Part shown: one piece after another, positions 1 to 11,159 of the stretch | How the letters are laid out: every line of letters begins with the position of its first letter | How positions within the stretch are numbered: the stretch's first letter is position 1 | DNA from: Neonectria sp. B-13 | Taxonomy: Eukaryota > Ascomycota > Sordariomycetes > Hypocreales > Nectriaceae | Length of the DNA: 64,000 bases | Direction: 5' to 3' | Assembly: GCA_002682825.1 (NCBI GenBank) | Contig: NOKP01000063.1 | Span: 3,226 to 67,225, forward strand | Made by a program: the position numbers and the translations under genes | The notes under the pieces: generated by a model | The model's database searches: none | Seen by the model: the letters and a program-made list of their open reading frames with translations, nothing else | What the model was told of the DNA's origin: nothing

Positions 1-883
1 CGGCACAGTTGCTGAGATACTTTCCACCACGACCCTCCCACTCTTTGCTCAGGGCGGCGTAAATGGTCGTAGCCGCTCCCTGAGGCGCGCTCTTGAGGTC
101 GTTCTTCGCCTCCTCGGTCATGGAGGATACCCAGCCGCTTACGTCCATGTGATTAGTGAGGTTGGTGAAAATGACACCAGGGTGCAGGGAAAGAGCATGC
201 AGTCCCTTTGCGCCGTGACGCCGTTCGATTTCGTTGGCAAGGTAGATGTTTGCCGTCTTGGATTGTCCATACGCTAGCCAAGGGTTGTACGGTTCCTTCT
301 CAAAGTTGAGATCATGGAAACGGATCCCACTGTCGTTATGAGCGATGGATGAAACGGAGACCACGCGGGATTGGAGTGAATTTGAGGTACCGGCTAGGAG
401 TGCAGGCTTAAGTAGCTGGAAAAGAAGGAAGTGTCCAATGTAGTTGGTGCCGAACTGAAGCTCGAATCCATCTTCAGTCTTTTCATCCGGGGTGCACATA
501 ATGCCAGCGTTAAGGATGAGAAGGTTGAGCCTGTCGCTTTGTCCGAGGAAGGCCTTGGCGGCCGCACGCACCGATTCGAGGGAATCCAAGCGCATTTCAA
601 TTGCGTGAATGGGCGCGCCAGACTTGACTTCATCTCCCTTCAAGATCTCATCCATGGCCTTCTGCGCCTTTGCCGCGTCCCTGGCCGTGATGAAAACAGT
701 AGCTCCGGTTGCATGAAGGGCGCGAGCTGTCTCGAGGCCGATGCCCGAGTTGGCGCCCGTTACGAGAGCAACCTTATCCGTGAGCTTGCCGATTAATCCT
801 TCGTCCTCGACCACTTGAAGTGCCGTGGGGCGAGCATCACCAGGACCCTTAGGACTGGCATAGGCGGCGCTGTATCTAGCCAT
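1..883 (-). CDS. Short-chain dehydrogenase/reductase, 3' end outside the window
   Basis: Reading from the ATG at 883 leftwards gives an open frame that runs off the window, so about 294 residues are seen. The Rossmann cofactor motif TGANSGIG lies at residues 42-49, the structural LILNAG motif near 119, a SVSS serine region near 170 and the catalytic YGQSK near 192. This is the classical SDR layout of the retinol dehydrogenase/WW-domain-oxidoreductase-like group, which reduces or oxidises carbonyl/alcohol groups with NAD(P)H; the substrate cannot be read from the sequence. No signal peptide is visible. It is followed on its 5' side by a 1.2 kb gap with repeats, so it does not share an obvious promoter with the next gene. 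Family call is firm, substrate unknown. Confidence 0.88.
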   Translation of the reverse strand, partial: MARYSAAYASPKGPGDARPTALQVVEDEGLIGKLTDKVALVTGANSGIGLETARALHATGATVFITARDAAKAQKAMDEILKGDEVKSGAPIHAIEMRLDSLESVRAAAKAFLGQSDRLNLLILNAGIMCTPDEKTEDGFELQFGTNYIGHFLLFQLLKPALLAGTSNSLQSRVVSVSSIAHNDSGIRFHDLNFEKEPYNPWLAYGQSKTANIYLANEIERRHGAKGLHALSLHPGVIFTNLTNHMDVSGWVSSMTEEAKNDLKSAPQGAATTIYAALSKEWEGRGGKYLSNCA

Positions 884-2096
884 TTTTTCTTGCTCTTGAT
901 TGTCGCAAAATTTAGGATCGTGGTGTGACTGATGACCTTGAAGTATGAAAGTACGTGAGAGATGATTGCGAGATATCAGCCTTCATTCAGAAAGAGGACT
1001 TCACGACTTTTATGTATAGTACTAAGATGTATTTCTTTACGTGAGTTTGATAAGGCATCCCAATTTCCGCTCCAAAAGTCTGCCGCTGGACTACAAGACG
1101 AGCCATACAAGTCGGGTGCTTACAAACCGTAACTTCAAATCCACCAGGATGTAATGTAAAGCCTATAGATCACTGGCCGTATTAATACGGCCATAGGTCT
1201 GTCGCTAGACTACAAGACGAGCCAGACGCTTCCAAACTGTAACTTCAAATCCACCCCAATGTGATATAAAGCCTGTGGATCATTGGCCGTATTAATACGG
1301 CTAGGGCAGGGCCACCCGAATGTGACGTAGCTAATGGTGTGACTGCGTGTGTATTGTGTAACTAACTAAACTAGGAAAAGGGGGGGAACAGTGAGTCCCG
1401 AAGGGGATTGCTGTTGTCGCTAGATGCCTAGTATCTAAGGCGGAAATGTGGACGGTGTCCGAACGCGGGGCTAACTCTCAGTCCCACCAACAGCAACTTA
1501 AAGCCTGTGGATCACTGACAGTATTGATACGGCCAGAGCGGGCCGCCGGTGGGGCTTGCGGAAGCTGCGGCTCGGGCATTTACGGATATGGTTACTATGA
1601 GTATAAGTCGGACTACCTGAGGTTGGAGTACCATAACGCGAACCGCGGCTAACCTAATATAGCGAAGATCGTTGCTTTGCCCCCAAATTCTACTAAGACC
1701 CGGTTACTAACTCTTTTTTAACCCCTTCCGCTAGGACAGTGCATGCGCTGGCGGATTGATAACTTGTAGTGCACCTCCGGGGGATACGGAAAGCGGCGGC
1801 GGGCGCTTACAGGGACAAAGCCAGACGGCCAATCACGACGGACTTTCAAATTTTCGGGGTGAGCGGCGGATGGGGCATAGTCCTTTCGTTCCTCAAGGCA
1901 TTGCTAAAAGCGCGGCACCCGTATCAAAGTGGTACAGCACCCCTATCAATTGCCTTTCTTGAATCCGAAACTTCACTTTTGAGTAAAGACATATTTTGTA
2001 CACTAATTATTAGACCACTCTAATAGAAAGATTCTGGTATAATGTTTCTAAACCTAGCATATAAAAGTTGCTTAGCTGCAATAGAAGAAGTAAATT
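884..2096. other. Intergenic stretch with direct repeats
   Basis: No convincing gene. It contains a roughly 110 bp imperfect direct repeat with a palindromic core (1079-1302) and a short third partial copy near 1500-1535. Short open frames at 1446-1652 and 1756-2023 have no recognisable domain. The 3' end near 1980-2096 is AT-rich and probably holds the downstream region of the beta-propeller gene. Confidence 0.5.
1079..1302. repeat. Tandem direct repeat, two copies, with palindromic core
   Basis: Copy 1 spans about 1079-1192 and copy 2 about 1198-1302. They share the blocks GACTACAAGACGAGCCA, GTAACTTCAAATCCACC and TAAAGCC. Each ends in a palindrome: GGCCGTATTAATACGGCC (18 bp, 1175-1192) in copy 1 and GCCGTATTAATACGGC (16 bp, 1286-1301) in copy 2. 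A third partial copy at about 1499-1535 keeps AAGCCTGTGGATCACTG but its palindrome is degraded. Confidence 0.8.
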
Positions 2097-3104
2097 CTAT
2101 ACCACGACAGCAACCACCTTACCACCTTCTACATAAGTTCCATTAACTGGAGCAGCCTGACCTCCTGCTGTTGTGACATAGAGGATGCTGCGATCTTTCA
2201 GTGTACGTCCAAAGGCAGCCGAAGTTGCTCCAGGGATGACAGTTGAATTCAGTCCTCCTATAACCAACTCCTTCCTCCCATCCAAGTAAACTCTTTCCAA
2301 CGAGTTTTGTCCATTCTCCGTAACATATGCAACACCCTTTTCAGAGATAGCAAAATCGTCCCCGGGAACTCCAGTACTAATAATTTCGTACTGGCCAATT
2401 GCTTTCCCTGTGGATAAATCAATCTTCACTCGACAGAACAACCCTCTGAGAGCATTGACGTAGTAGAGATAGTCCCCTAGGATCCGGATTCCATTGATGC
2501 CCAGAATGAGAGGTGCCCCTTCGAGCGGTTTCATCGTCTCATCCTCCAGCACAATCTCATATTTCGTAGTCCTTATATCCAGGCGCCAAACCACACCACT
2601 GGCTGAATCCGAGATCATGACGCTTTCTTTCCGGCGATTCAACGTCGTCATGCCATTCAAAAAACTTGCTTCCGGAATTCGTTCGATCTCTGAGATTTTC
2701 TCGCATTTCCCCTCTCGATTGAAGTCTATCCCCCATATGGAGTATGACTTTGGGTCCGACATTCTTCGACTAACCGAGAAGTTTCCGGCAATGACGATGA
2801 AGACGTCAGGCGCCATCTCTGTTATCCCTAACAAACTCAGAGCGTTTGCTTGCTCGAAATCCTCGACTAGTTTAGCGTTGCCGTGGAGAGAATTGATCTG
2901 GTACAATTCCGGCCGGTCGATTAAGGTCACAAGCAGATCTCCATTGCGTCGAATCGCTATGTTCTCGACCCAGGTTCCGTTGGAAAATTGAAACACCGTA
3001 CGGACTTGATTTTGGGAAGGGAGTTTTATAACTGTCTTTGCTGAAACAAGTGCCTGACAGAGACATAGAATGAGAATAATAAGGAGGTTTTTAGTAGATA
3101 ACAT
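2097..3104 (-). CDS. Secreted SMP-30/gluconolactonase-like six-bladed beta-propeller
   Basis: Single-exon gene of 335 residues starting at the ATG at 3104. Residues 1-22 form a hydrophobic signal peptide. The rest shows the repeated strand pattern of the TolB-like/SMP-30 beta-propeller fold (short motifs such as FLNGMT, GINGIR and VPGDDFAI, and a glycine-rich C-terminus). In fungi this family is often found in secondary-metabolite clusters; a few members (the hetero-Diels-Alderases of tropolone sesquiterpenoid pathways) catalyse cycloadditions, others are lactonase-like. Nothing in the neighbourhood is a core biosynthetic gene, so a metabolic role cannot be assigned. It ends next to a repeat-bearing gap, and the flanks are moderately AT-rich. 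Alternative: a secreted lactonase. The fold is fairly sure, the reaction is not. Confidence 0.75.
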   Translation of the reverse strand: MLSTKNLLIILILCLCQALVSAKTVIKLPSQNQVRTVFQFSNGTWVENIAIRRNGDLLVTLIDRPELYQINSLHGNAKLVEDFEQANALSLLGITEMAPDVFIVIAGNFSVSRRMSDPKSYSIWGIDFNREGKCEKISEIERIPEASFLNGMTTLNRRKESVMISDSASGVVWRLDIRTTKYEIVLEDETMKPLEGAPLILGINGIRILGDYLYYVNALRGLFCRVKIDLSTGKAIGQYEIISTGVPGDDFAISEKGVAYVTENGQNSLERVYLDGRKELVIGGLNSTVIPGATSAAFGRTLKDRSILYVTTAGGQAAPVNGTYVEGGKVVAVVV

Positions 3105-4141
3105 ATTGTATTAGTCTCAAGGAATTTAATGATGACTTGATAAAATATTATTAACCTACCCACGTGCTTTTATACTACCAATTTTAGAATAACCATTAAA
3201 AGCAATTTGTCAGCACTATAGAAGTGACATAATTCGGCCGATACCATTATAAAGCCATACCACGAAATCCACATACGGATCCATAATTTGGTTCCATCCA
3301 GCCCTAACAGAGTCATCAGTGTCAAACTCTGCGTACAAGGGGTTAAGTTTTACCATGGTGACGTATAGGTTACAGATGTGTCGCTAGGAAGATATTCCGC
3401 GATTACAGTAACGCAATGTCCATGCCCTTTCTCTGAGAGAGCCAGTGCGACATCAAGCCCTATAATACCAGCACTATGGGGGGAATATTAGCACTGGTGC
3501 AAGCATTAGTTGGACTTGGGTCAATTTACCTTACAATGATGATAATATCCCTGGGTGTAGCAGACATGTTGACAATACCTACGAAGATGTTTGGCTTCAC
3601 AAATTAATCTCGTTGTCTCGGAATCGATCTTATAAATACGTGAGTGAACCGTGAGTTTTCAACAGATTAAGGGAGTCCTTATCAGGAAATCAATTACCAC
3701 TAACTTGAGAACAGGCCAATTTCGAACGGCGACCAGTTCTCCATCATAAAGTCCTTTCTAGCTTGCTCATTAATGCGATAAGTGCAGCGAAATGCCTGAT
3801 CCCCTTAATGGGAAGTCGGTACGTTCCAAGGTAGGGCCATTGCAATTTCTAGAAAATGAGCTAGCCTAGAATAGGACATAATTATCGCCAGCCAGGCTTG
3901 CGTTTATCCTCTAACCGAATTTAAACTTTGCTGTACAGTGGGACATAAAAAGTTTGAATCCAACGCGACTTACGGAGTAATCTACCAGTCGGTTACAACC
4001 GGCAGCCTTTAGCGCTTGCTCCTCGGCTTTAGCAGCCATCGCCTGTGGATCAGCGTCCGGGGATAGGAGCGGGCTAGTCTTTTTCGTCGGCCTCCTCCCC
4101 CTGGGAGGTCCACGTTCCTGAAATTTGCAGTAGTTAATCAA
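3105..4141. other. Intergenic, no supported gene
   Basis: Mixed composition. A minus-strand frame at 3911-4141 has a low-complexity Lys/Ala-rich stretch that could be the tail of the transporter remnant beside it, but no domain is recognisable. Confidence 0.4.
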
Positions 4142-4528
4142 TTACGGTGTACCTACGCCGGCGACAACAACGCTCCCAGCACCGATAAAGAGTCTCGAAA
4201 TGACGAACATCGCAATATTGACGGAACCACCCTGGAGACCAGCGCCGACAATGCATAGGGTACCCCCAACCGCGATCCCAGCCCGGCGACCCCAGCGATA
4301 GGCGCCTAACCCTTGCGAGAAGATGGAGAGGAGAGGAATCAGCATCCAGAGGTTGAGGGTCCGGAGGTTCTTGTGACGCCACCACCGCTTGGTGTCGAGC
4401 CGCGTCTCCGGCATGGTGGGAGCTGAAGCTTTGGGTACTGTTGCCCCGGGTTTAAAGTCTTCGTCTTCCCCGTATTTTTCATATGTACCCTGATAGGACA
4501 AGGAGGCATCCTCGGCGAATCGACCCAC
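4142..4528 (-). pseudogene. Remnant of an MFS sugar transporter
   Basis: A 128-residue minus-strand frame begins like an MFS hexose transporter: a cytosolic N-terminus, then LWMLIPLLSIFSQG (start of helix 1), then a jump to GRRAGIAVGGTLCIVGAG and ISRLFIGAGSVVVAGVG, which belong to helices 3-4. About 50-60 residues expected between these parts (rest of helix 1, helix 2 and the first loop) are missing. The frame stops right after the helix-4 motif, where intact relatives have about 350 more residues. It is therefore a fragment with internal deletion and truncation. It sits beside a decayed regulator copy, so the two probably decayed together. It could still be transcribed but cannot form a transporter. 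Confidence 0.72.
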
Positions 4529-5055
4529 GAGTAGTCGCCTAGTGGACTACGTAGCGATGTCGTAATAACATGGCCCGACGGGACTTGCAGGAGAGCAGAT
4601 AAACAACAAAGGTTATTCTCAAAGCCGCCATCTCTTGAGCTATGAGCCACAAGCCCCCGCATCAAGTCCGCAATTTGACCCTCAGGCATAGGTATAACAT
4701 CCTCCGCAACCCCAGCAGTACCTTCGCATGGCGGTAAATAGTTCGCGTCTCGAGGACCGATGCTACCTCCGCCATCTCTCCTCGAAATATCCATCTCATG
4801 ACTAACGATACCTACTCACTTCCCCAACGAGGTGAGTTTAATTACCATATAACATCGGCCCACGATGTCCCGTTGCGAGGCTGACACCCTCGTCACTCCC
4901 GTGTTATGATCCGGCCGAGCAGACGTCTGTTCAAGGTGTCGTAGCTGACTGTGTTGCGCAGGGACGCCCGGCTCGGATGGTATTGCCCCGAGATGGCTTG
5001 TGTCGTGAGTGGAATGAATCGAGCGGTAGATGTGGCGCTGACCATGTGCTCAAGG

Positions 5056-6001
5056 TGTGAGCGGTGCAAGCGGCGCAAATCAAGATGCGATCGCCAGTCT
5101 CCTACGCGTTAGCGGTGTGAGGGGGCAAGGTGCAGTGCGAATTTGTCAGCCGCCGAAGGCCAAGCTTTCCATCAGGCCATCAACAGGGTCTAGAGGCCAA
5201 GATCAGTTTATCCTCCCATTAACTCGCCCTTGAGTCGACTGAACAACCCCTGACATCTTCACTATAAACAGACTAGAAGCAGAAATATGCGCGAGGCCGA
5301 TGGTGAGACCACGGTCCAAATACGGCTTGTTCATGCGGGGGAAGACTCGAGCGCTGTTGCTCGAAAGCCGTCATCGACACCCATGGACCCCTACGGCGAT
5401 GGCCCTTCCTGCAACCCGATCGACCAGCACCACTGGCGACATCGATGGTGACGGGAAGGATCCCCAAAAGGAGGCCTCCCACGTCGCTCTTCTTCCGACA
5501 TCCACCCGTGGTTGCCATTCCTCGACCCCTGGCGCGTATTTGCCGAGATGGACAAACCCTCATTGCTAGAATACTCCCTCTTTAGCGTCTCATTACTGTA
5601 CTCATTCGACTCCTGGCTGAACCAAGATTTGAGTGACTCGTTCTGGAAGGATATGAACTAGCGAATCTTCGTTGAGATCCTGGAAGAGCCCTCCTATGCT
5701 TCGCTCAAGGCAATTAACCGTGCTGATGCTTGACCTGTCTGGCATGACCAACAGGCCACAGGTTTAGGGCATGCTTGCCGTGGCTACTAAACTTGCGACA
5801 CAGCTGAAGAAAGTGGACGGGTGTGTTCTTGAGATCCTTGATGGGGGCTCACGGGGACAACCCACCCACCATGACGCCGGCCGAGATCCATCGCCGGAGG
5901 CTTTTCTGGGCCATATATGCCCTGGACTCTTACCTGTCCAACACGACGAGCCATCAGTCGGCATTGACCGACGTCCGAATACAGCGCTTCCTGCCCACTA
6001 G
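5056..6001 (+). pseudogene. Decayed copy of the Zn(II)2Cys6 regulator at 12-14 kb
   Basis: At 5056 the frame reads CERCKRRKSRCDRQSPT, the first half of a zinc-cluster domain; the fourth cysteine position is an arginine followed by a TAG stop, and the last two cysteines come after it. Next, CEFVSRRRP and GHQQ match CEYLTRRRP and GHRQ of the intact regulator. Further pieces appear in different frames: a coiled-coil start near 5273, a segment near 5500-5760 matching the DSFWKYTKRRIF and LTLDLSGMTN regions, and RLFWAIYALDS at about 5895-5930. Stops and frameshifts separate all of them. The order is the same as in the intact gene, so this is a diverged duplicate rather than chance similarity. Confidence 0.82.
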
Positions 6002-6609
6002 GTAGGCTACGTAGCAGGAACAGCATTCTCCAAATATGTCGTCCGCTGTCACGCGCAATTCGACGCAAGGTTAGGGTACGAGGAGAAGGAAGGCAAAGCA
6101 GGTCATAACATGGTGATTAACAAAGGCGCCTAAACCATGACGACATAGAAACATAAGCGAGGCATTCTTTCGGGCCAGGGTCTTAGTACGTCCCCAAGCG
6201 AGTTCCCCGTCAATCTTCCGAGGTGGATTCCACTACAAGTGGGCCTTGATCTTCAACAGGGCGGCGCGGAGTATGTTACACCGAACACCATTGTGATTGG
6301 CGTGACATCAGATGCAGCCGACCACTCGGCAGATTTCCAAGACAAGGGATCGCAAGGAATCTAATGCCTGATCAAGTTCTCCGCACGCAACCCCATGAGG
6401 GTTTTTCTTTTCCCCGCATGATCGGGAGCTATACACCGAACCTGGAGTTTGCCAAGATGTAGTAGGTTGTACAGAGTTGACGCCAAGAGTCGAGCAGATG
6501 AGCGTAATATAAAGTGCCGATGACTTGGTTGCTAGAATCGACAGTCTCTCTGCCCAACACCATTGCAGAGCCTGTTAATACCACCACTAAAGAGACCTGA
6601 TCAACAAGC
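6002..6609. other. Intergenic upstream of GH79
   Basis: No gene seen. It separates the regulator remnant from the GH79 start and must hold the GH79 promoter; no clear TATA element was recognised. Confidence 0.4.
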
Positions 6610-8611
6610 ATGCTTGGCTATCAAGTGAACCTGGGCCTCGGCCTGTGCATCGCCTCGACTGCTGTTGCTGCGGCGGTAACATATCCCGTACCGTCGAATG
6701 TCCCACCCACTGCCGTTCAGTTCGATCCTACGCCCCTGGGAGTTTCGTATGTCTTCTCGTGCGCGGCGGCAACACCAAAAGATCCCCAATGCTTAGACCC
6801 GGGTGCTAACGCTCGCAATGTATTTCAGTTTCGAGTTCTTCATGTGGCCGTCGTACATGACCAACGTTACGCCGCCTCTGCAGTGTATCGATCACTTCTC
6901 GCAGCTGTATGGGAAGAAGATGCCAATCCGCATTGGCGGGACAACCCAAGATAGAGCGACTTACGACCCCGATTTCGACGGATATGTGTCGTATCACGTC
7001 GATGACCCCATGGATGCCCCAATGAATCTGGCCTACGGTCCCAAGTTTTTCGAATTCATCAGTAAGCACATTTCACGTCAATTCAGCCGAAACAGGCGAG
7101 GTTAACACAACTCGAGGTGAATTCGGCGCTGAGACAATCCTTGGTAAGTATCAGTCCCACTCTCGACTGCCTGATCCCGTGGCTCATCCCGAGACTAGGA
7201 TTCAATCGTGGCGACGACAACTTGACCAACACCCTTGAAGCCACGTTGATGGCTAAGTCGAAGGTTCTGGATTACCTATGGGGCATTGAGCTCGGGAATG
7301 AGCCTGACAGTGAGTATAGCATCTTGTCGGACCTCGACTAAGGACGCTTTCTAACACAGGCCCCAGTCTACCTCTCGATCTGGCAGAAACCCGTTGCTGT
7401 CGCCCCTTGGAACAGCACTCTAGAGGGTAACAATGCAGCCGAATGGGCTCAGGCATTCATCGATGCGTGGGAAGAGCCGCTCCCAATCCTCGTGGCCGGA
7501 GTCTACGCGGGACCGATGCAGATCTACCCAGGCTATCCCTCTACGGATTATCTAATCGAGGAGGCTTACAATGAGACGGTCAAATCAGGCACCAAGACGT
7601 ACAATACACATCTATACTCTCTTCCGGAGAGCCTTGAGTTGTGGAACGAAACGGTGGTTTTGAGTGATGAGATGAACCACGTCAAGACGGTCAGCGATTT
7701 GTCATACTTCACCAAGAAAATTGAGACCGCTAAGTCCGTAAACCGGTCATACATCATTGGTAAGAGCTTCTCGTTGTTTGCTTTTTATCACGGATAACGA
7801 GAGATTTAAACCCGCTGCTAATAAGGCATGATGCTCTGCAGGCGAAACGGGCTTCCACGCCGACGACAATACTATGGACGCCACCTTCGGCGGTGCACTC
7901 CAGGTCCTAGACAAGGCGCTCTGGGCTCTGTCACTTGGAATTGAGCGACTGTACTACCACCAGGGCACCATCAATCAAGGTAACCCCAGGTAGAATTGCA
8001 TCTGGTAGTGATCTCCAACACTGATTCATCCACAGCATACTTCAACTGGTGGTCAGACAACCAGGTCAACGCTCCCTTCTATGGCGGCTACATGGCAGTT
8101 CTTGCCCTCGACGGCGGCGACCACGTCGTTGCCAGCGATCCCGGCAATAATTCGTACGCGCAATACGTCACCTACAAGGAGGGAGCACCTTACAAGGCTC
8201 TCCTGATCAACACCGATTACTATTCGGGAGCTGGCCGCCGCAACAGCACTAGCTTCACCTTGACCGGATTGACTGGCAAGAAAGTCGAGGCACTCCGCCT
8301 GGCCGCGCCGTCTAGCGAAGTGGTAACTTCTCTGGCACAAGAGGACCCTGAATGTCGGGTCACTATTGGAGGTACGGATTTCTGCAATCCTATGGTTAGG
8401 TTATGACCTAAGTCATCTGATTCCTACCCATTCCCCGCCCCCAGCCTCCTGACCGAATACCCGAGATTAACGTCGTGCTCACGCAGGTCAATACTTCTCC
8501 CATAGGAATTGTGAAATGCTCGGGAAAAAGCACTTGGAGCACGTCAAGGTTTCCCACGGAACAGTTACTTTCCGATTAGCCGCATCTGAGGCTCTGCTAG
8601 TATACCTATAA
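6610..8611 (+). CDS. GH79 beta-glucuronidase-like glycosidase, secreted
   Basis: Eight exons can be joined: 6610-6746, 6829-7061, 7117-7143, 7199-7309, 7367-7759, 7842-7979, 8036-8371 and 8487-8611. The introns are 55-115 bp with GT..AG ends, and phases agree throughout, giving 499 residues. A signal peptide occupies residues 1-22. The GH79 motifs are SFEFFMWPSY, the acid/base Glu167 in GIELGNEPD and the nucleophile Glu302 in IGETGFH; the C-terminal beta-domain ends in RLAASEALLVYL. The last exon is supported because the frame before it stops early without the conserved end. GH79 fungal enzymes release glucuronic acid or 4-O-methyl-glucuronic acid, for example from arabinogalactan proteins. 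It lies between regulator copies and a GH5 enzyme, both plausible partners in polymer attack outside the cell. Confidence 0.88.
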
Positions 8612-9882
8612 ATACAGAGAGGAATTAGTTATTCATACATCTGCGTTATTAACCAACATGTTAGTTTAAACCTAGCAATTGTAGTTTAGTAGTGGGAGAC
8701 GCATGCAGTGCAGACTTAACCCAGGAGTCAGAAGCTGGCTACTGTAGGGTAAGTTGAGGAATTAGGGAAGATGAGATGATATAACAAGCGCAGATTTAAA
8801 GCACTCAATTACATACTGTCTAATAAAAGAAGAGTAAAAGAACGTTGAGAAAGTGATAATAGCTACTGCGATAGCTTTTTTTTTTTATTGGCAAAGAGAG
8901 ACTGAAAGGAAAGGATAGGCAAAAGCAGGCATCAAATTTCATAACGTAAATGGCACGTCCCTGCCACTAACTGGGCCGACGTCTGGGGTTGATTTGTTCG
9001 CCGAGTGGGTTCACAACTTATGGACACAATTAACAGCCTAGATACGTGTAAACGAAGAAGCAGGATTCATGATCCATGACATCCAATCTCCGAGCTTGGC
9101 CCGTGTCCAGACCAAAATGAACCGGCTTTCCGCGAACCCAGCCTCTGTGTTTACTCTGAGATTGCCGGCCGCCACACCGCTGGACTTGTCCATTCATCTA
9201 TACGTCCGGGGTTTCCGCAATCCTTGACACCTTTCCAACAGCGTTCCAGCTTTCCGCAGCCACGCATGAAATAGCACATCAAGCGAGCCAAATATTGAGC
9301 TCAAGAGTAACAGACGTTGAAAATGAAGGGTTGCCTCCGGCAAGGATAACCTTCATTGGTTTGGCCCGGTTTTCCGCGGAAGCATTTATGTCATTCTATG
9401 GTCTGGGCATCTGCTGCGGAAAGCCGGGTCACCTCAGCACACTAGAAAACCCCGCTAAACTCAAACCCCGCAATACTCCTTCCTCGTAGCATTGTTCCCC
9501 GACATCTCCGTCCCTATGGCTGCGGCTAATCCACCCCATCCGAACCAGTGGACCTGCCATCCCCCGGATGATGGTCAACTGTGGGGTCCCCATGGGGCCA
9601 AGATATTTCTCTCTATTGAAATGCGTTGATGTTTGGGCATGCACAGCGTTGCCCGTTCTGCTCGGAAATCGGCCCCAGCTTTGTTTCGCTGACAAAATGC
9701 CCCAGCGCCAACTCCCACGCTTCCATCAACTTGAGCTATAAACTATGGCTATCCTGCTGGATGTAGTTCCATACCGATCATCATTGCACAGTTATCTTAA
9801 TCAGACGAATCACCGGTGTTCTGGCTTTTCTATCTATACTCTCTGCATTCAATTCATACACCACTGAAGATCGAAAACCGTC
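8612..9882. promoter_or_regulatory. Intergenic/promoter of GH5 with TTTCCGC cluster
   Basis: No gene recognised in 1.27 kb. A poly-T run lies near 8876-8889. Five copies of TTTCCGC or its complement lie between about 9128 and 9424, several extended to TTTCCGCG. A TATAAA box lies near 9737, about 145 bp before the GH5 start. A shorter frame at 9295-9489 is unsupported. Confidence 0.5.
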
Positions 9883-11159
9883 ATGAAACTCATAGCATTT
9901 GTTTTTCTGTGTGCTACGGTTACCCATGCCTGGTTGCCGGCCGACCGTGGTCTCTTCAAAGTGAAAGGAAGGCTGTCGAAGCCGCGCTATCCCGGCTCAG
10001 AAAAGATCCGTGGAGTCAATCTTGGATCACTCTTCGTCGTCGAGCCTTGGATGATTCAAAAGGAATGGACTGTCATGGGCTGTGTAGGAACGAATTCAGA
10101 ATTTGACTGTGTCAAAGCCCTAGGACAAGCTGAAGCTAACGCCGCATTCAAGCATCATTGGAATAATTGGTTTACCGAACACGACATGGATACAATGGTT
10201 TCATTCGGGCTGAACACGCTTCGCATTCCACTAGGCTTCTGGATGGACGAGAGCCTTGTATACTCCGACGAACACTTCCCGCAAGGAGCCCTCCCTGCAC
10301 TGGAGAAAATCTGCAACTGGGCTGCTAAGCGCGGCTTCTATGTTATCTTGGAAATGCATGGGGCACCTGGAGCGCAAACGGCGTGGCAGGCTTTTACAGG
10401 AAAGGTAATCTCCCTTCCCAACATGACAGCTTGACTTTGCTTTATAAGAGGCTGTGTTGCTCACTGTACATACAGTGGGTCGAGAAGCCCGGTTTCTACA
10501 ACGCCACGGAGTTTGCGCGCGCATATAAGTTCCTCGAATGGTTGACTAAACTCGTCCACACCAACCGCAATTTCCGCACCGTGGGCATGCTCGGGGTTAT
10601 TAGTGAGCCGAACTGGGACGAGCCATCCGTCATAAATGATTTCTATCCAACCGCATACTCCAAGATCCGTTCCGTTGAGTCCTCCCTCGGCGTAAAGGTT
10701 AAAGACGCTCTGCACGTCCAATACATGGACAGCAAGTGGGGTGCAGGGAACCCGAACAAAAATTTAACCAACCCGTTCTACACTGCCTACGATGACCATC
10801 GCTACCTCAAATCCGACCTCACCGTCCCAGTATCACAGGAAGGGTATCTCTTTACATCCTGCAATGACAATCTCATCACAGCGGGAGAAACACCCCTTAT
10901 TGTTGGCGAGTGGAGTCTGGGACCTAAGACGTCTGAAGAACATTCCCCTGAGTTCCAAGTAGCCGACGACGCAAATAAGGACTTCTACACGAAATGGTGG
11001 GCTGCACAGGTTATAGCCTATGAGAAGGGACTGGGGTGGACGTTTTGGTCGTGGAAGACTGAGCTGGATAATGATTATCGTTGGAGTTACCTCGAGGCTG
11101 TTAGCGCAGGAGTGATTCAAACAGATCCAGGCAAAGCTTATAAGCTCAGGGCGTGTTGA
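9883..11159 (+). CDS. exgB: GH5 glucan endo-1,6-beta-glucosidase (exgB-like)
   Basis: Two exons, 9883-10404 and 10476-11159, with a 71 bp phase-0 intron, give 401 residues, close to the roughly 410 of Aspergillus ExgB. A signal peptide covers residues 1-16. KIRGVNLGSLFVVEPW and GTNSEFDCV at residues 41-77 are typical of this GH5 group. The acid/base is Glu218 in ISEPN and the nucleophile Glu319 in IVGEWS. The enzyme should cleave beta-1,6-glucan outside the cell, either for remodelling the organism's own wall or in attack on other fungi. The acid/base motif reads SEP rather than the usual NEP of the family, a mild oddity. The symbol is by similarity to the ExgB family only; orthology was not tested. 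Confidence 0.86.

Noticed and set aside
431..796. Plus-strand open frame over the SDR gene
   Set aside because: It is the antisense shadow of the short-chain dehydrogenase, whose motifs are on the minus strand.
1446..2023. Small plus-strand frames upstream of the beta-propeller
   Set aside because: No domain, no splice support, and one overlaps repeat-derived sequence.
4339..5078. Minus-strand frames between the transporter remnant and the regulator remnant
   Set aside because: One overlaps the transporter remnant in another frame; the other is antisense to the zinc-cluster remnant. No recognisable product.
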